DNA from: an uncultured Alistipes sp.
GTDB lineage: Bacteria; Bacteroidota; Bacteroidia; Bacteroidales; Rikenellaceae
Length of the DNA: 64,000 bases
Reading direction: 5' to 3'
NCBI GenBank assembly: GCA_944321765.1
Contig: CALUMQ010000001.1
Span: 238,724 to 302,723 of the forward strand
Shown here: piece after piece, positions 16,061 to 27,270 of the stretch
Numbering within the stretch: the stretch's first letter is position 1
Layout: each line of letters begins with the position of its first letter
Notes under the pieces: model-generated
The model's database searches: none
What the model was told of the DNA's origin: nothing
The model's input: only the letters and a program-made list of their open reading frames with translations
Translations under genes and position numbers: made by a program

Positions 16061-17230
16061 TTATTCGGTGACCTTGACTTTGGCGGCGGCGGCCTTCACG
16101 CGTGTGCGCAACGCTTCGAGGCTGCTGCCCAGCGGTTCATACCCCACGACGACCCCCATGCGGCGGTTTACACGTGCCGAGGGTTTCCCGAAGAGGCGGA
16201 TATCCGTGCGCGGATTGTCGGCCAACGCCTCGGCGACCCCCTCGAAATGCGGCGTGGCGGTGGCGATCTCGGAGAGAATCACCGCACTGGCCCCCATGCG
16301 CTCGAACGTGACGGCCGGAACCGGAAGTCCCAGCACGGCCCGCAGGTGTAGTTCGAATTCGTTGAGATTCTGCGTCCCGGCCAGCGTCACCATGCCCGTG
16401 TCGTGCGGCCGCGGTGAGAGTTCCGAGAAGTAGACACCCTGTTCGTGGCTCAGGAAGAACTCCACGCCCCACAGTCCGGCGCCCGTAAGGGCTTCGGTGA
16501 CGGCGGCGGCCATGCGCTGCGCCTCGGCCAGATGCTCCGGAGCGATTGCGGGCGACTGGAAACTTTCGCGGTAGTCGCCGCTCTTCTGTACGTGCCCGAT
16601 CGGCGGACAGAAGAGCGTCGGGCCGTTCTTTTGTGTGACGGTGAGCAGCGTGATTTCGCTGTCGAAGCGGATGAACTCCTCGACGATCAGTTCGCGGATG
16701 TCGCCGCGCGAACCCTCGCAGCCGTATTGCCAGGCATGCTCGATCTCTTCAGGGCCGCGGACGACGGACTGCCCCTTTCCCGAAGAGGACATCAGCGGCT
16801 TGACGACGCACGGGTAGCCGATCTTCGCGGCGGCCTCGCGCAGTTCGTCGAGCGATGTGGCGTAGAAGTAGCGCGCGGTCTTGAGTCCGAGCTCCCGGGC
16901 CGCGAGGTCGCGGATCGCCTTGCGGTTCATCGTGAAGTTCACGGCGCGGGCGCTCGGCACGACCTGAATGCCCTCACGCTCGAAATCGTAGAGCCGCTCG
17001 GTGCGGATAGCCTCGATTTCGGGGACGATGATGTCGGGACGATGCTTTGCAACGGCGGCGGCCAGCGCCTCGCCGTCCAGCATGTCGAAAACCTCCGCGG
17101 CGTCGGCTACCTGCATGGCTGGAGCTCCGGCGTATTTGTCGCAGGCTATGACGGTCTGTCCGAGCCGCTGTGCGGCAATGGTAAACTCCTTGCCCAGCTC
17201 TCCGGAGCCGAGGAGCAGAATCTTTTTCAT
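16061..17230 (-). CDS. purT: Formate-dependent phosphoribosylglycinamide formyltransferase
   Basis: A 389-residue ATP-grasp enzyme that makes formyl-GAR from GAR, formate and ATP in purine synthesis, bypassing folate-dependent PurN. Evidence: the N-terminal [13 protein letters not shown] nucleotide-binding loop, [26 protein letters not shown] in the ATP-grasp domain, GVEFFL, and [16 protein letters not shown]. Length equals the family norm. A minus-strand TATCTTTG (plus-strand 17267-17274) supplies a promoter about 37 bases upstream. The cyclophilin gene follows. Confidence 0.97.
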   Translation of the reverse strand: MKKILLLGSGELGKEFTIAAQRLGQTVIACDKYAGAPAMQVADAAEVFDMLDGEALAAAVAKHRPDIIVPEIEAIRTERLYDFEREGIQVVPSARAVNFTMNRKAIRDLAARELGLKTARYFYATSLDELREAAAKIGYPCVVKPLMSSSGKGQSVVRGPEEIEHAWQYGCEGSRGDIRELIVEEFIRFDSEITLLTVTQKNGPTLFCPPIGHVQKSGDYRESFQSPAIAPEHLAEAQRMAAAVTEALTGAGLWGVEFFLSHEQGVYFSELSPRPHDTGMVTLAGTQNLNEFELHLRAVLGLPVPAVTFERMGASAVILSEIATATPHFEGVAEALADNPRTDIRLFGKPSARVNRRMGVVVGYEPLGSSLEALRTRVKAAAAKVKVTE

Positions 17231-17266
17231 GGTATCGTGTGTTTGGTGTTTTTTGAATCGCTAGCA

Positions 17267-17274
17267 CAAAGATA
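17267..17274 (-). promoter_or_regulatory. -7 box of purT
   Basis: Minus-strand TATCTTTG, 37 bases before the purT ATG. Confidence 0.55.
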
Positions 17275-17444
17275 CGCTTTTCCGGTGGAAAACCGCAGTC
17301 GGCGGCGACAAAAAAGCCTACGGCAGTCGTGGGTATGCCGGGAACCTCTCCGGGGAAGCGGCGTCCGGAAAAGGACCGGGATAAAAAAATCCCCCGGCCC
17401 GAGGCAGGGGGATTCTTCATGCGGCCGTTTCCGGCCTCGAGTCG

Positions 17445-17844
17445 TGGAGGTGGAGGGAGTCGAACCCTCGTCCAAACAGGGAACCCGAAAGCTTTCTACA
17501 CGCTTATCCGTCGATTGATCCTTCTCCCCGCGCCTGGCCGACGGCGGCCGAACGCAGGGCCCAGTCCCTTGAATTTCGCACGCGACACGGGACCTGCCGC
17601 GCACTATCTCCCAATGAATGATACCCCGTATGGAGAGCCGTTAAGGAGCGGAACCGCCCTCCGGGATACTCGTCGCCAAAGCTCCTTGGCTCCGGCGATT
17701 AAGCCAATTTTCCTTGAAAATTAGGCAGCGAGTGCAAGGCTGTTGTTGCCATTTGTAGTTTGAGCATCGGGATTAACGAGCCGCCGCACAGCGCTCGACG
17801 TGCTTACAATCAAACTCTGCCTGCTGTCAAAACCGGGCACCCCC
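17445..17844 (-). ncRNA. ssrA: Transfer-messenger RNA (tmRNA)
   Basis: Read on the minus strand, the 5' end GGGGGTG (17844-17838) pairs with CACCTCC near the 3' end (17452-17446), forming the tRNA-like acceptor stem. The T arm GAGGG-TTCGACT-CCCTC lies just inside. An internal reading frame ends AQTTNGNNSLALAA followed by TAA (stop at 17721-17723), the expected proteolysis tag with an ALAA end; the resume codon is not certain. The 3' CCA is not encoded (the genome reads A then CGA). Length of about 400 bases is normal. A TATCTTTG box lies at 17888-17881. The RNA rescues stalled ribosomes together with SmpB. Confidence 0.95.
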
Positions 17845-17880
17845 GTGTCTTTCGGCGCAAAGCCTGTCGAAACTCTTGTG

Positions 17881-17888
17881 CAAAGATA
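17881..17888 (-). promoter_or_regulatory. -7 box of ssrA
   Basis: Minus-strand TATCTTTG, 37 bases before the mature tmRNA 5' end, consistent with a short 5' extension removed by RNase P. Confidence 0.55.
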
Positions 17889-17920
17889 GTGCTTTTTCCC
17901 CGAAATCCGATAATTTTGCG

Positions 17921-17928
17921 TATCTTTG
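17921..17928 (+). promoter_or_regulatory. -7 box of ftsE
   Basis: TATCTTTG, 20 bases before ATG 17949; back-to-back with the ssrA promoter. Confidence 0.6.
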
Positions 17929-17948
17929 TTCGCAAAGAGAGAAGACGC

Positions 17949-18689
17949 ATGATGAACAGTCAATATGTCGTGGAGCTTCGCGACGCGGCCATCTACCATT
18001 CCGACGATCCGTTCGGAAGCTGCTCGGAGAAGGAGTTGCTCCGGCGGGGCGAGATGATCCTTTCGGAGGTGAACCTGGCGGTTGCTCCAGGTGAGTTCGT
18101 TTACCTGCTGGGGCGTGTCGGCAGCGGAAAGAGTACCTTGCTCAAGACTTTATATGCCGACGTGCAACTTGTTTCAGGACAAGGGTATATCGCAGGATTC
18201 GATCTCCGAAAGCTGCGCCGCCGTGATATTCCCTACCTGCGCCGTCGGATCGGCATCGTCTTCCAGGACTACCAGCTGCTCACCGACCGCAACGCCTTCA
18301 TGAATCTCCACTACGTGCTGAAGGCCACGGGCTGGAAGAACGAGTCGGAGATCCGCGAACGGATCGACCGGGTGTTGAGTCTTGTGGAGCTGGGCTCGAA
18401 ATGCTACAAGATGCCTTTCGAACTTTCCGGAGGCGAGCAGCAGCGACTCGTTATCGCCCGGGCGCTGCTGAACGATCCCGCCGTGCTGCTGGCCGACGAA
18501 CCGACGGGCAACCTCGATCCGGTGACGGCCGACGGCATCATGCAGCTCTTCCATACGATTGCCGAACGCGGTTGTGCCGTGGTGATGTCGACGCACAACA
18601 CGGCGCTGATCGAGAACTACCCTGCCCGCGCCATTCTCTTCTCGCAGGGCAAGATCCGCGAGGTCGATCTCAAAACCCAACTGGCCTAA
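17949..18689 (+). CDS. ftsE: FtsE-like cell division ABC ATPase
   Basis: A 246-residue ABC ATPase: Walker A GRVGSGKST (55-63), Q-loop IVFQDYQLL, signature LSGGEQQR, Walker B VLLADEPTGNLD, and the switch His in STHNTAL. Its closest family is FtsE, which pairs with the membrane protein FtsX to activate peptidoglycan hydrolases at the septum. The extended N-terminus (YHSDDPFGSCSEKELLRRGEMIL) is common in Bacteroidota FtsE. FtsX is not adjacent, which is usual in this phylum. The longer upstream frame crosses ssrA and the promoter, so ATG 17949 (or 17952) is used. Confidence 0.85.
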   Translation: MMNSQYVVELRDAAIYHSDDPFGSCSEKELLRRGEMILSEVNLAVAPGEFVYLLGRVGSGKSTLLKTLYADVQLVSGQGYIAGFDLRKLRRRDIPYLRRRIGIVFQDYQLLTDRNAFMNLHYVLKATGWKNESEIRERIDRVLSLVELGSKCYKMPFELSGGEQQRLVIARALLNDPAVLLADEPTGNLDPVTADGIMQLFHTIAERGCAVVMSTHNTALIENYPARAILFSQGKIREVDLKTQLA

Positions 18690-18795
18690 TATCCTGTATG
18701 GGCAGTGCACGTTCACTTGCCGCGTAGATAGCCTTTCCCGCAGTACGCAGCTCGGTGCGCAGGTTGAAAAAACGCCGCCCGGGGGCTTCGGATGC

Positions 18796-18826
18796 TTGTT
18801 TTATCCGGAAAAAAGCCCTATATTTG
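18796..18826 (+). promoter_or_regulatory. gyrB promoter
   Basis: TTG at 18796-18798, a 20-base spacer and TATATTTG at 18819-18826; transcription should begin about 15 bases before ATG 18847. Confidence 0.65.
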
Positions 18827-18831
18827 TATGA

Positions 18832-20802
<1,971 letters not shown>

Positions 20803-20817
20803 CGCAAGGCGAAGTCC

Positions 20818-20856
20818 GAGGATTGCCCTTCCCAGAAGGGCGATCCTCTTTTTTTT
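20818..20856 (+). terminator. Terminator after gyrB
   Basis: A 13-base stem with one mismatch (20818-20830 and 20836-20848) followed by eight T. Confidence 0.9.
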
Positions 20857-20974
20857 GCTCCGGGCGGAAGACAACTCCTCTTTTCGTTCCCGGCGCGAGT
20901 TGTCCGGAATGGGACTCTTTAGCTCCCCTCCTTCCTGGATGTTGAGAAGTATAATCACCAAAACTGCTGATACG

Positions 20975-21598
20975 ATGAAAGTTACCGTAATCGGTGTAGC
21001 CGGGGGCACCGGCTCTGGCAAGTCGACCCTCGTCAAACGGCTGCGCGAAGCCTTCGAGGGAGATGATGTGGTGACGTTGTGCCACGACTACTACTACAAG
21101 GCCCATCCCGAACTCACTTATGAGGAGCGTACGAAGCTCAACTACGACCATCCCCAGGCATTCGACACCTCGATGCTCGTGGAGCACATCAAGGCGCTGA
21201 AGGACAACGTTCCTATCGAGCACCCGGTCTATTCGTTCGTCGACCACGACCGGCTGCCCGAGACCGTGCTTGTGAAGCCCTCGAAGGTGATTATTGTCGA
21301 CGGCATTCTGATCTTCGAGAACAAGGAGTTGCGCGATCTGATGGACATCAAGGTCTATGTCGACACGGATGCCGACATCCGTCTGGCGCGACGTATCCTG
21401 CGCGACGTCTGCGAACGCGGCCGTACGATGCAGTCGGTCATTACGCAGTACACCACGACAGTGAAACCCATGCACGAGGAGTTTGTCGAACCGTCGAAGA
21501 AGTATGCCGACGTGATCATTCCCGAGGGCGGCTTCAACTCCGTGGCCGTAGCGATGCTGATCCAGAACATCCGTTCGCTGATCGACAGCGAGAACTGA
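20975..21598 (+). CDS. udk: Uridine kinase
   Basis: A 207-residue nucleoside kinase that phosphorylates uridine and cytidine in pyrimidine salvage. Walker A is VAGGTGSGKST near the N-terminus; further family motifs are CHDYYYKAHPELTYEERTKLNYDHPQ, PVYSFVDHDR, VIIVDGILIFENKELRDLMD and RLARRILRDVCERGRT. The start MKVTVIG is chosen by homology; upstream in-frame codons read through the gyrB terminator. It stands alone, with a terminator about 30 bases downstream. Confidence 0.94.
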   Translation: MKVTVIGVAGGTGSGKSTLVKRLREAFEGDDVVTLCHDYYYKAHPELTYEERTKLNYDHPQAFDTSMLVEHIKALKDNVPIEHPVYSFVDHDRLPETVLVKPSKVIIVDGILIFENKELRDLMDIKVYVDTDADIRLARRILRDVCERGRTMQSVITQYTTTVKPMHEEFVEPSKKYADVIIPEGGFNSVAVAMLIQNIRSLIDSEN

Positions 21599-21630
21599 TC
21601 CGTTATCCGTAAGGTCATATCCACCGTATG

Positions 21631-21666
21631 TTCCTGCTTCCCGATCGGGGAGGCAGGAATTTTTTA
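21631..21666 (+). terminator. Terminator after udk
   Basis: An inverted repeat based on TTCCTGC and GCAGGAA with GC-rich inner pairs (21631-21659), followed by a T-run. Confidence 0.8.
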
Positions 21667-21741
21667 TTCTGTCAATCCGTTGATGCCGAACGTTTCCGAA
21701 TGAGAGACGGTGCTCCTCGAACGGTGGATGCAAGGGAGGAA

Positions 21742-21773
21742 TTTGGAAATCTCGTCCGGAACACATATCTTTG
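21742..21773 (+). promoter_or_regulatory. Promoter of the split LysO operon
   Basis: TTTG at 21742-21745, 20 bases, then TATCTTTG at 21766-21773: a near-perfect Bacteroidota promoter. It leaves an unusually long leader of about 270 bases. Confidence 0.75.
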
Positions 21774-21779
21774 CCGACC

Positions 21780-22047
21780 GATATTGAAAACCGAACACGA
21801 ATCATGATCATCCTTCATGGACATACTTCAACCGGAACAAGGAACCGCTCGCCGCGTGCCTTGCAGACGGTTCATGTCCATTGGTTCAGCGGATTCATCT
21901 GACCTCCGATCTTCTGTTGCCCGCCGGAATCCCGGCGTTCGGGAGGCTTTGCACCCCACCTTTTTTTCGTAGTAGATCATTCGTTCCGCGACGAACGGTG
22001 CGTCCCCTTGCGGGCTGCCGTCCGCGGACCAAAATATCCGCATCTTT
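21780..22047 (+). other. Long leader of the LysO operon with hairpin and small reading frame
   Basis: The region from udk to the LysO operon (about 450 bases) holds no firm gene. Downstream of the promoter lie an 8-base inverted repeat (ATGGACAT 21817-21824 and ATGTCCAT 21874-21881), a 32-codon reading frame (21804-21902) that spans the repeat, and a T-run near 21961. I do not recognise the lysine riboswitch core. Whether this is an attenuator, a riboswitch or simply a long leader is open. Confidence 0.35.
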
Positions 22048-22326
22048 ATGTTTCGTATTCTGTTTCTGCTGTTTGCGGGCATGGGACTCGGTTACCTGCT
22101 GCGCGGTCGCGCGGTGACCCGCAAAACCGGGCAAGGGGTCCATGTGACCATCTGTGTCCTGTTGTTCGTCTTCGGATCCTCGATCGGCTCCGATGCTTCG
22201 CTCATGGAGCGTTTCGGAAGCTACGGCGGCCAGGCCGTCGTGATCGCATTGTTGACTACGGCCGGAAGCCTTCTGGCCGGGGTCGTGGCTCAACGGCTCA
22301 TTTTTGGGAAAGGAGGTCGCAAATGA
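22048..22326 (+). CDS. LysO-family transporter, N-terminal half protein (DUF340)
   Basis: A 92-residue membrane protein with about three helices (MFRILFLLFAGMGLGYLLRG, TICVLLFVFGSSIGSD, AVVIALLTTAGSLLAGVV). It corresponds to the first half of LysO/YbjE, the lysine exporter of enterobacteria. Its stop overlaps the start of the next gene (ATGA at 22323-22326), which encodes the second half, so the transporter is made as two coupled polypeptides, as in many Bacteroidota. Confidence 0.8.
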   Translation: MFRILFLLFAGMGLGYLLRGRAVTRKTGQGVHVTICVLLFVFGSSIGSDASLMERFGSYGGQAVVIALLTTAGSLLAGVVAQRLIFGKGGRK

Positions 22327-22955
22327 AAGGCAATCTGGTCGTTTTCGTCTGCTTTCTTGCTGGAATCGTATTCGGTGCTGTGGGGATCACTCCCCAATGG
22401 CTGCACCATCCCGATTTGCCTGTTGTGCTGCTCTCGGCATTGATCCTGCAGGTGGGCGTGGGGCTCGGCGCCGATGATTCGCTGCGCTCCATGGTGCGCA
22501 CGCTGCGGCCGCGGATGTTCCTGCTGCCACTCTTCACGATCGTCGGCACGCTGCTCTTCGCGGCCCTCTTCGCCCTGCTGCCCGGGTGCTGGACGCTGCC
22601 GCAATGCCTGGCCCTGGGATCGGGATTCGGCTACTATTCTCTCTCATCGGTGATGATCGCCCACGTCGGAAGCGCCTCCTTCGGCCCCGAACTGGCGGCT
22701 GAACTGGCTACGGTGGCCCTGCTGGCCAATGTCGTGCGTGAGATGTTGTCGCTGTTCTGCCTGCCGCTCTTTGCCCGTTGGTGCGGAAGCGTGGCGCCGA
22801 TCTCGGCAGCCGGAATCAATTCGATGGATGTCTGTCTGCCCGGAATTGTACGGTGTTCACCTCAGAGCACCTATCTTGTGCCCCTTGCCATCGTGCATGG
22901 CCTGGCACTGGAGGTCTGTGTCCCGCTGCTGATCACCCTCTTCTGTCGGGTGTAA
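22323..22955 (+). CDS. LysO-family transporter, C-terminal half protein
   Basis: A 210-residue membrane protein with about six helices and the LysO family motifs ALGSGFGYYSLSSVMIAH, VALLANVVREM and GINSMDVCLPGIVR. LysO exports lysine and confers resistance to the lysine analogue thialysine in E. coli; transport of another cationic amino acid is possible here. It is coupled to the upstream half gene by an ATGA overlap. The conserved acidic residues thought to be needed for transport appear in the NSMDV segment. Confidence 0.83.
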   Translation: MKGNLVVFVCFLAGIVFGAVGITPQWLHHPDLPVVLLSALILQVGVGLGADDSLRSMVRTLRPRMFLLPLFTIVGTLLFAALFALLPGCWTLPQCLALGSGFGYYSLSSVMIAHVGSASFGPELAAELATVALLANVVREMLSLFCLPLFARWCGSVAPISAAGINSMDVCLPGIVRCSPQSTYLVPLAIVHGLALEVCVPLLITLFCRV

Positions 22956-23006
22956 CCCGAATGGAGCGATCTGCACCGACTCCGTTTCCGTCCCGGCGGG
23001 TGTGTG

Positions 23007-25691
23007 TCAGAGTCCCGTGATCTTCTTGATCTCGTTGAGCTTGTTCAGAGCCTCGATCGGTGTCAGGGCATTGATATCAAGACCCTTGATCTGGTCGCGG
23101 ATCTGCACCAGCACGGGATCGTCCAACTGGAACATCGAGAGTTGCATGTTTTGCGGCGCAGGTGTCTCGGCAGCCTCCTTCACGGCCTGGGCCATGGATT
23201 TCCGCCCGCGCTCCTTGAGGCTGCGGCTCGGAACGATTTCGTTGTTGCCGTAGACCTGTTCGAGGTTGCGCAGGATCTCGTCGGCCCGTGCGACCACCGA
23301 TGCCGGCATGCCGGCCAGCCGTGCCACATGGATACCGAACGAGTGCTCGGTGCCTCCTGGTTCGAGCTTGCGCAGAAAGACGATCTGGCTTCCGACCTCC
23401 TTGACTGCGATGTGGTAGTTCTTCACGCGCGGGCACATGCGCTCCATTTCGTTCAGTTCGTGATAGTGTGTGGCGAAGAGCGTCTTGGCGCGGGCCGTGG
23501 GATGGTTGTGCAGGTATTCGACCATTGCCCAGGCGATCGAGATGCCGTCGTAGGTGCTCGTGCCGCGGCCGATCTCGTCCAGGAGCACGATGCTGCGGTC
23601 CGAAATGTTGTTCAGAATGCTTGCCGATTCGAGCATCTCGACCATGAAGGTCGACTCGCCCTGCGAGATGTTGTCCGAGGCCCCGACGCGTGTGAAGATC
23701 TTGTCCACGATGCCGATGTGTGCCGACTTGGCCGGGACGAACGATCCCATCTGCGCCATGAGGATGATCAGCGCCGTCTGACGCAGCAGGGCCGACTTAC
23801 CCGACATGTTGGGGCCGGTGATCATCATGATCTGCTGCTTCTGGTCGTCGAGCATCACGTCGTTCGGAACATACTCCTCGCCGACGGGCATCAACGTCTC
23901 GATCACCGGATGGCGGCCCTGGCGGATGTCGATGCGCTTGCCCTCGTCAAGCACCGGGCGCACGTAATGGCGTTCGACGGCCAGTCGCGCGAACGACTGC
24001 AGGCAGTCGAGCCGTGCGACGAGCGCTGCGTCGTGCAGCATCGGTGCCAGCGATCCGCAGATGTCGTGCAGCAATTGCGCGTAGATGCGCTGTTCGAGGA
24101 CGAGCATCTTCTCCTCGGCACCGAGGATCTTCTCTTCGTACTCCTTGAGCTCCTCGGTGATGTATCGCTCGGCGTTGGTCAGCGTCTGCTTGCGGATCCA
24201 TGTCGCCGGAACCTTCTCCTTGTAGGCGTTGCGCACCTCGATATAGTATCCGAAGACGTTGTTGTAGCTGATCTTCAGCGATGGAATGCCTGTCGCCTCA
24301 CTTTCGCGCTGCTGGATGTGCGCCAGGTAGTCCTTGCCGTGGAGAGCGATGCGGCGCAGGTCGTCAAGCTCCGGGTCGACGCCGTCGGCGATGACTCCGC
24401 CCTTCTGAATCTGGTTGTTCGCCGGGTCGGGATAGATCTCCCGGCCGATGCGGTCGCGGATCTCCGCCAGCGGATCGATCTCCGCGGCCAGCGTGTGGAG
24501 CCGCGGCTGATCGGTGGAGTCGAGGGCTGCCTTCAGGGTTTCGATGGCCGCCAGCGACTGACGCAGCTGCACCAGCTCGCGCGGGGTGACACGCTGGGTC
24601 GAAATGCGCCCGGCAATGCGCTCCAGATCGCCCACCAGCGCAATCTGCTCCCGAACGGTCTCGGCGAAATCGACGTCCTTGGTGAAGTACTCCACGATGT
24701 CAAGCCGGCCGTTGATCTTTTCGGGATCTTTGATCGGCAGGGCGATCCACCGCTTGAGCAGACGTCCGCCCATGGGTGTCAGCGTACGGTCGATCACCTC
24801 GGCGAAGCTCCCCTTGCCGCGGGAGCCGTTCGATGCGAAGAGCTCCAGGTTGCGGATCGTGAACTTGTCGACCCAGACATATTCGTCCTGATCGATGCGC
24901 GAGATGGAGGTGATATGCTCCGTATTGCGGTGTTCGGTGAATTCGAGGTAGTAGAAGATGGCTCCGGCGGCCGAGATGCCACTGGTGAAGTGCTCCACAC
25001 CGAAACCCTTGAGCGACCTGGTTCCGAACTGTTTGCAGAGCTTTTCACGGTTGACCTCCTCGGAAAAGACCCATTCGTCGAGCCGGTAGGTGTAGAGCTT
25101 CGAGCCGAACGATCCGGTGAACCGATCCTCGAAGCCCCTCTGGTAGATCACCTCCTTGGGCTGGAAGTTCGAGAGGAGTTTGTCGACGTAGGCATCCGAA
25201 CCTTCGGAGACATAGAACTCGCCGGTCGAGATGTCGAGAAAGGCCACGCCCGTGTTGTTGCGTCCGAAATAGACCGAGGCGATAAAGTTGTTCTCCTTGT
25301 TGGAGAGGATGTTGTCCCCCATGACGATACCCGGGGTGACGAGTTCGATGACGCCTCGTTTGACGAGCCCCTTCACCAGCTTGGGATCCTCCAGCTGCTC
25401 ACAGATGGCAACGCGCTCTCCGGCACGCACGAGCTTCGGAAGGTAGGTGTCGATGGCGTGGTAGGGAAATCCTGCCAGTTCGACGTACGATGCCGCACCA
25501 TTGGCCCGGCGGGTCAGGGTGATTCCCAGAATGCCGCTGGCCTTGATGGCGTCGTCGCCGAACGTTTCGTAAAAGTCTCCGACGCGAAACAGCAGAATGG
25601 CGTCGGGATGCACGGCCTTGATGGAGTAATATTGCTTCATCAGGGGCGTGTCGACATATTTTTTTTCGATTTTGGCTTCCTGGGGTGTCAA
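23007..25691 (-). CDS. mutS: DNA mismatch repair protein MutS
   Basis: A protein of about 894 residues that recognises base mismatches. The N-terminal mismatch-binding domain contains [16 protein letters not shown] (Phe-x-Glu motif in FYE). The C-terminal ATPase shows Walker [14 protein letters not shown], SxFMVEM (STFMVEML), Walker [17 protein letters not shown] and the ATHYHEL switch. The start is unsure: no ATG precedes the conserved [12 protein letters not shown] at 25691 fits the promoter; ATG 25640 (MKQYYS) would remove conserved residues, and the TTG at 25724 lies inside the -7 box. Single gene with its own promoter. Confidence 0.96.
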   Translation of the reverse strand: MTPQEAKIEKKYVDTPLMKQYYSIKAVHPDAILLFRVGDFYETFGDDAIKASGILGITLTRRANGAASYVELAGFPYHAIDTYLPKLVRAGERVAICEQLEDPKLVKGLVKRGVIELVTPGIVMGDNILSNKENNFIASVYFGRNNTGVAFLDISTGEFYVSEGSDAYVDKLLSNFQPKEVIYQRGFEDRFTGSFGSKLYTYRLDEWVFSEEVNREKLCKQFGTRSLKGFGVEHFTSGISAAGAIFYYLEFTEHRNTEHITSISRIDQDEYVWVDKFTIRNLELFASNGSRGKGSFAEVIDRTLTPMGGRLLKRWIALPIKDPEKINGRLDIVEYFTKDVDFAETVREQIALVGDLERIAGRISTQRVTPRELVQLRQSLAAIETLKAALDSTDQPRLHTLAAEIDPLAEIRDRIGREIYPDPANNQIQKGGVIADGVDPELDDLRRIALHGKDYLAHIQQRESEATGIPSLKISYNNVFGYYIEVRNAYKEKVPATWIRKQTLTNAERYITEELKEYEEKILGAEEKMLVLEQRIYAQLLHDICGSLAPMLHDAALVARLDCLQSFARLAVERHYVRPVLDEGKRIDIRQGRHPVIETLMPVGEEYVPNDVMLDDQKQQIMMITGPNMSGKSALLRQTALIILMAQMGSFVPAKSAHIGIVDKIFTRVGASDNISQGESTFMVEMLESASILNNISDRSIVLLDEIGRGTSTYDGISIAWAMVEYLHNHPTARAKTLFATHYHELNEMERMCPRVKNYHIAVKEVGSQIVFLRKLEPGGTEHSFGIHVARLAGMPASVVARADEILRNLEQVYGNNEIVPSRSLKERGRKSMAQAVKEAAETPAPQNMQLSMFQLDDPVLVQIRDQIKGLDINALTPIEALNKLNEIKKITGL

Positions 25692-25721
25692 CGCTTTCTC
25701 TTGGCAATTTGTTTCGACGAA

Positions 25722-25753
25722 CAAAGATACGAGATTTTCGGATGCCTTGCAAA
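25722..25753 (-). promoter_or_regulatory. mutS promoter
   Basis: Minus-strand TTTG (25753-25750), 20-base spacer, TATCTTTG (25729-25722): near-perfect consensus. Transcription should start about 25715, which favours the TTG start at 25691. Confidence 0.75.
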
Positions 25754-25905
25754 GTCGTCGGGCGAATTTTTTGCCTTATGCAATCGGAGACTGTTGGGGT
25801 ATGAGGTATTTCAGATTCGTTTCAGAATTCTTGTATTCCTTTGCTTTCAAAGGAGTTGCCTCCTTGTGTGTAAAATGAGTATAAACAATTAAAAGGCTGT
25901 AAGTT

Positions 25906-27177
25906 ATGATTAAATTTGTGAAGAGTGTCCTGAGCGTGGCCCTGGCGGCGTCTCTGGTGGTGGGTTGTGAGTCTCAAGACGGTCCGGGTGCATCCGATCA
26001 GGTGTCGCCTCAGGTGTTGAAAGCCTTTGCCGAGCGTTTCCCCGACGCTCAGAACGTATCGTGGAGTGTCAAGGGAGCCTACGCTGTGGCGTCGTTCTAT
26101 TGGAGCGGTACCCGGGCTGCGGCGGCCAATTGTTCGGCGTGGTTCGACAATGCTGGAGGTTCGTGGTCGATGTCCAAGACCGAGATCCCCTATTCGGCCC
26201 TTCCGCAGGCCGTGAAGTCGGCCTTTGAGGCGAGTGAGTACGTCGCATGGCAGCGTGACAACGACGTGGATGTTCTCACGCGAAGCGGTGAGGTAGAGCC
26301 TGAAATTTACGTCATTGAGGTCGAGCAGTCCGGACGTGAAATGGATCTCTATTATTCGCCCGACGGCGTGCTGGTCAAGACATTGGCCGACGCAGGTCCC
26401 AATTATGACTATGGGGAGTTTATCCCTTCGACGCCTGCAGTGGGCATCGATGAATATCTTGCCGCGCATTTCCCCGGAGCGCGTGTAGTTGACGTTGATG
26501 TGGAATATGGCGGTACGGAGGTCGAGATTATCGACGGCGGAGTGGCCCGAGAACTCTATTTCGATGGAACCGGTGCCTGGATGTATACCAAGACCGAGGT
26601 GCGGCGTTCGGCGCTGCCGGCAGTAGTTACCACGGCCTGGGCGGCCTCGGAATATGCTGAAATGCAAGGATATCAGCTCGATGATGTGGATTATTTCGAA
26701 ACAGCTTCCGACGGAAATTACTACCGCCTCGAACTGGAATCGCGTAACGGGGATGTGAAGTTGAAGATTACTCCCGACGGTGTGTTGTCGCTCTACGAGC
26801 CGTCGGTGGATACCGGTTCGGGCCTTCCGGCCGATGAGGAGGCTTTCATCCGGGAGAGCTATCCCGGGGCGACGATCGTCGAGCGGGAGTTTGACGACGG
26901 GTATCTGGAGGTGGAGATCCGTCACGAAGGCCGTGAGAAGACCGTATATTTCAATGGCGCCGGGGCGTGGGTGAAAACCACGTGGGAGGTTCGTTACGGC
27001 GAGGTGCCGGCCTCCGTGAAGTCGGTACTGACTGCTTCGTATGCTTCGTGGCAGTTCGACGGTGCGGATTTCGTTCAAACGTCTGATGGCGAGTGGTACG
27101 AGATTGAATTGGAGCAGGAGCGTCCGGAGCGTGAAATGAAGCTGCGCGTTGCGGCGGACGGGACGGTGCTCGGCTGA
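25906..27177 (+). CDS. Lipoprotein with three PepSY-like (DUF2874) repeats
   Basis: A 423-residue exported lipoprotein: the signal ends LVVGC with Cys at about residue 21. Three repeats of about 135 residues follow, each starting with an F/YPxA element (ERFPDAQNVSW, AHFPGARVVDVDV, ESYPGATIVEREF), then a strand with an acidic WxxTKTE or WxKTTWE motif, and ending LKITPDGVL or LRVAADGTVLG. This is the PepSY-like/beta-lactamase-inhibitor-like fold of Bacteroidota lipoproteins. Function is unknown; many such proteins are small and single-domain, so the triple form is long. Monocistronic, with a strong terminator. Confidence 0.82.
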   Translation: MIKFVKSVLSVALAASLVVGCESQDGPGASDQVSPQVLKAFAERFPDAQNVSWSVKGAYAVASFYWSGTRAAAANCSAWFDNAGGSWSMSKTEIPYSALPQAVKSAFEASEYVAWQRDNDVDVLTRSGEVEPEIYVIEVEQSGREMDLYYSPDGVLVKTLADAGPNYDYGEFIPSTPAVGIDEYLAAHFPGARVVDVDVEYGGTEVEIIDGGVARELYFDGTGAWMYTKTEVRRSALPAVVTTAWAASEYAEMQGYQLDDVDYFETASDGNYYRLELESRNGDVKLKITPDGVLSLYEPSVDTGSGLPADEEAFIRESYPGATIVEREFDDGYLEVEIRHEGREKTVYFNGAGAWVKTTWEVRYGEVPASVKSVLTASYASWQFDGADFVQTSDGEWYEIELEQERPEREMKLRVAADGTVLG

Positions 27178-27199
27178 CGAAGATCTGTAATGCCAAGAA

Positions 27200-27235
27200 A
27201 AAAGAGGAGCCTTCTGCATGAACGGCTCCTCTTTT
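27200..27235. terminator. Bidirectional terminator
   Basis: A perfect 12-base stem (27200-27211 and 27224-27235) with A-run before and T-run after, between convergent genes. Confidence 0.88.
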
Positions 27236-27270
27236 CGTTTCGTATCCCTTGTCGTTTGTATGGTTGCATG

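Noticed and set aside
21780-22047. Lysine riboswitch before the LysO operon
   Set aside because: The conserved core sequences of the lysine riboswitch were not found; only a long leader with one clear hairpin is supported.
23004-25892. A 962-residue plus-strand frame opposite mutS
   Set aside because: It mirrors the mutS codons and has no recognisable domain; MutS motifs on the minus strand are complete.
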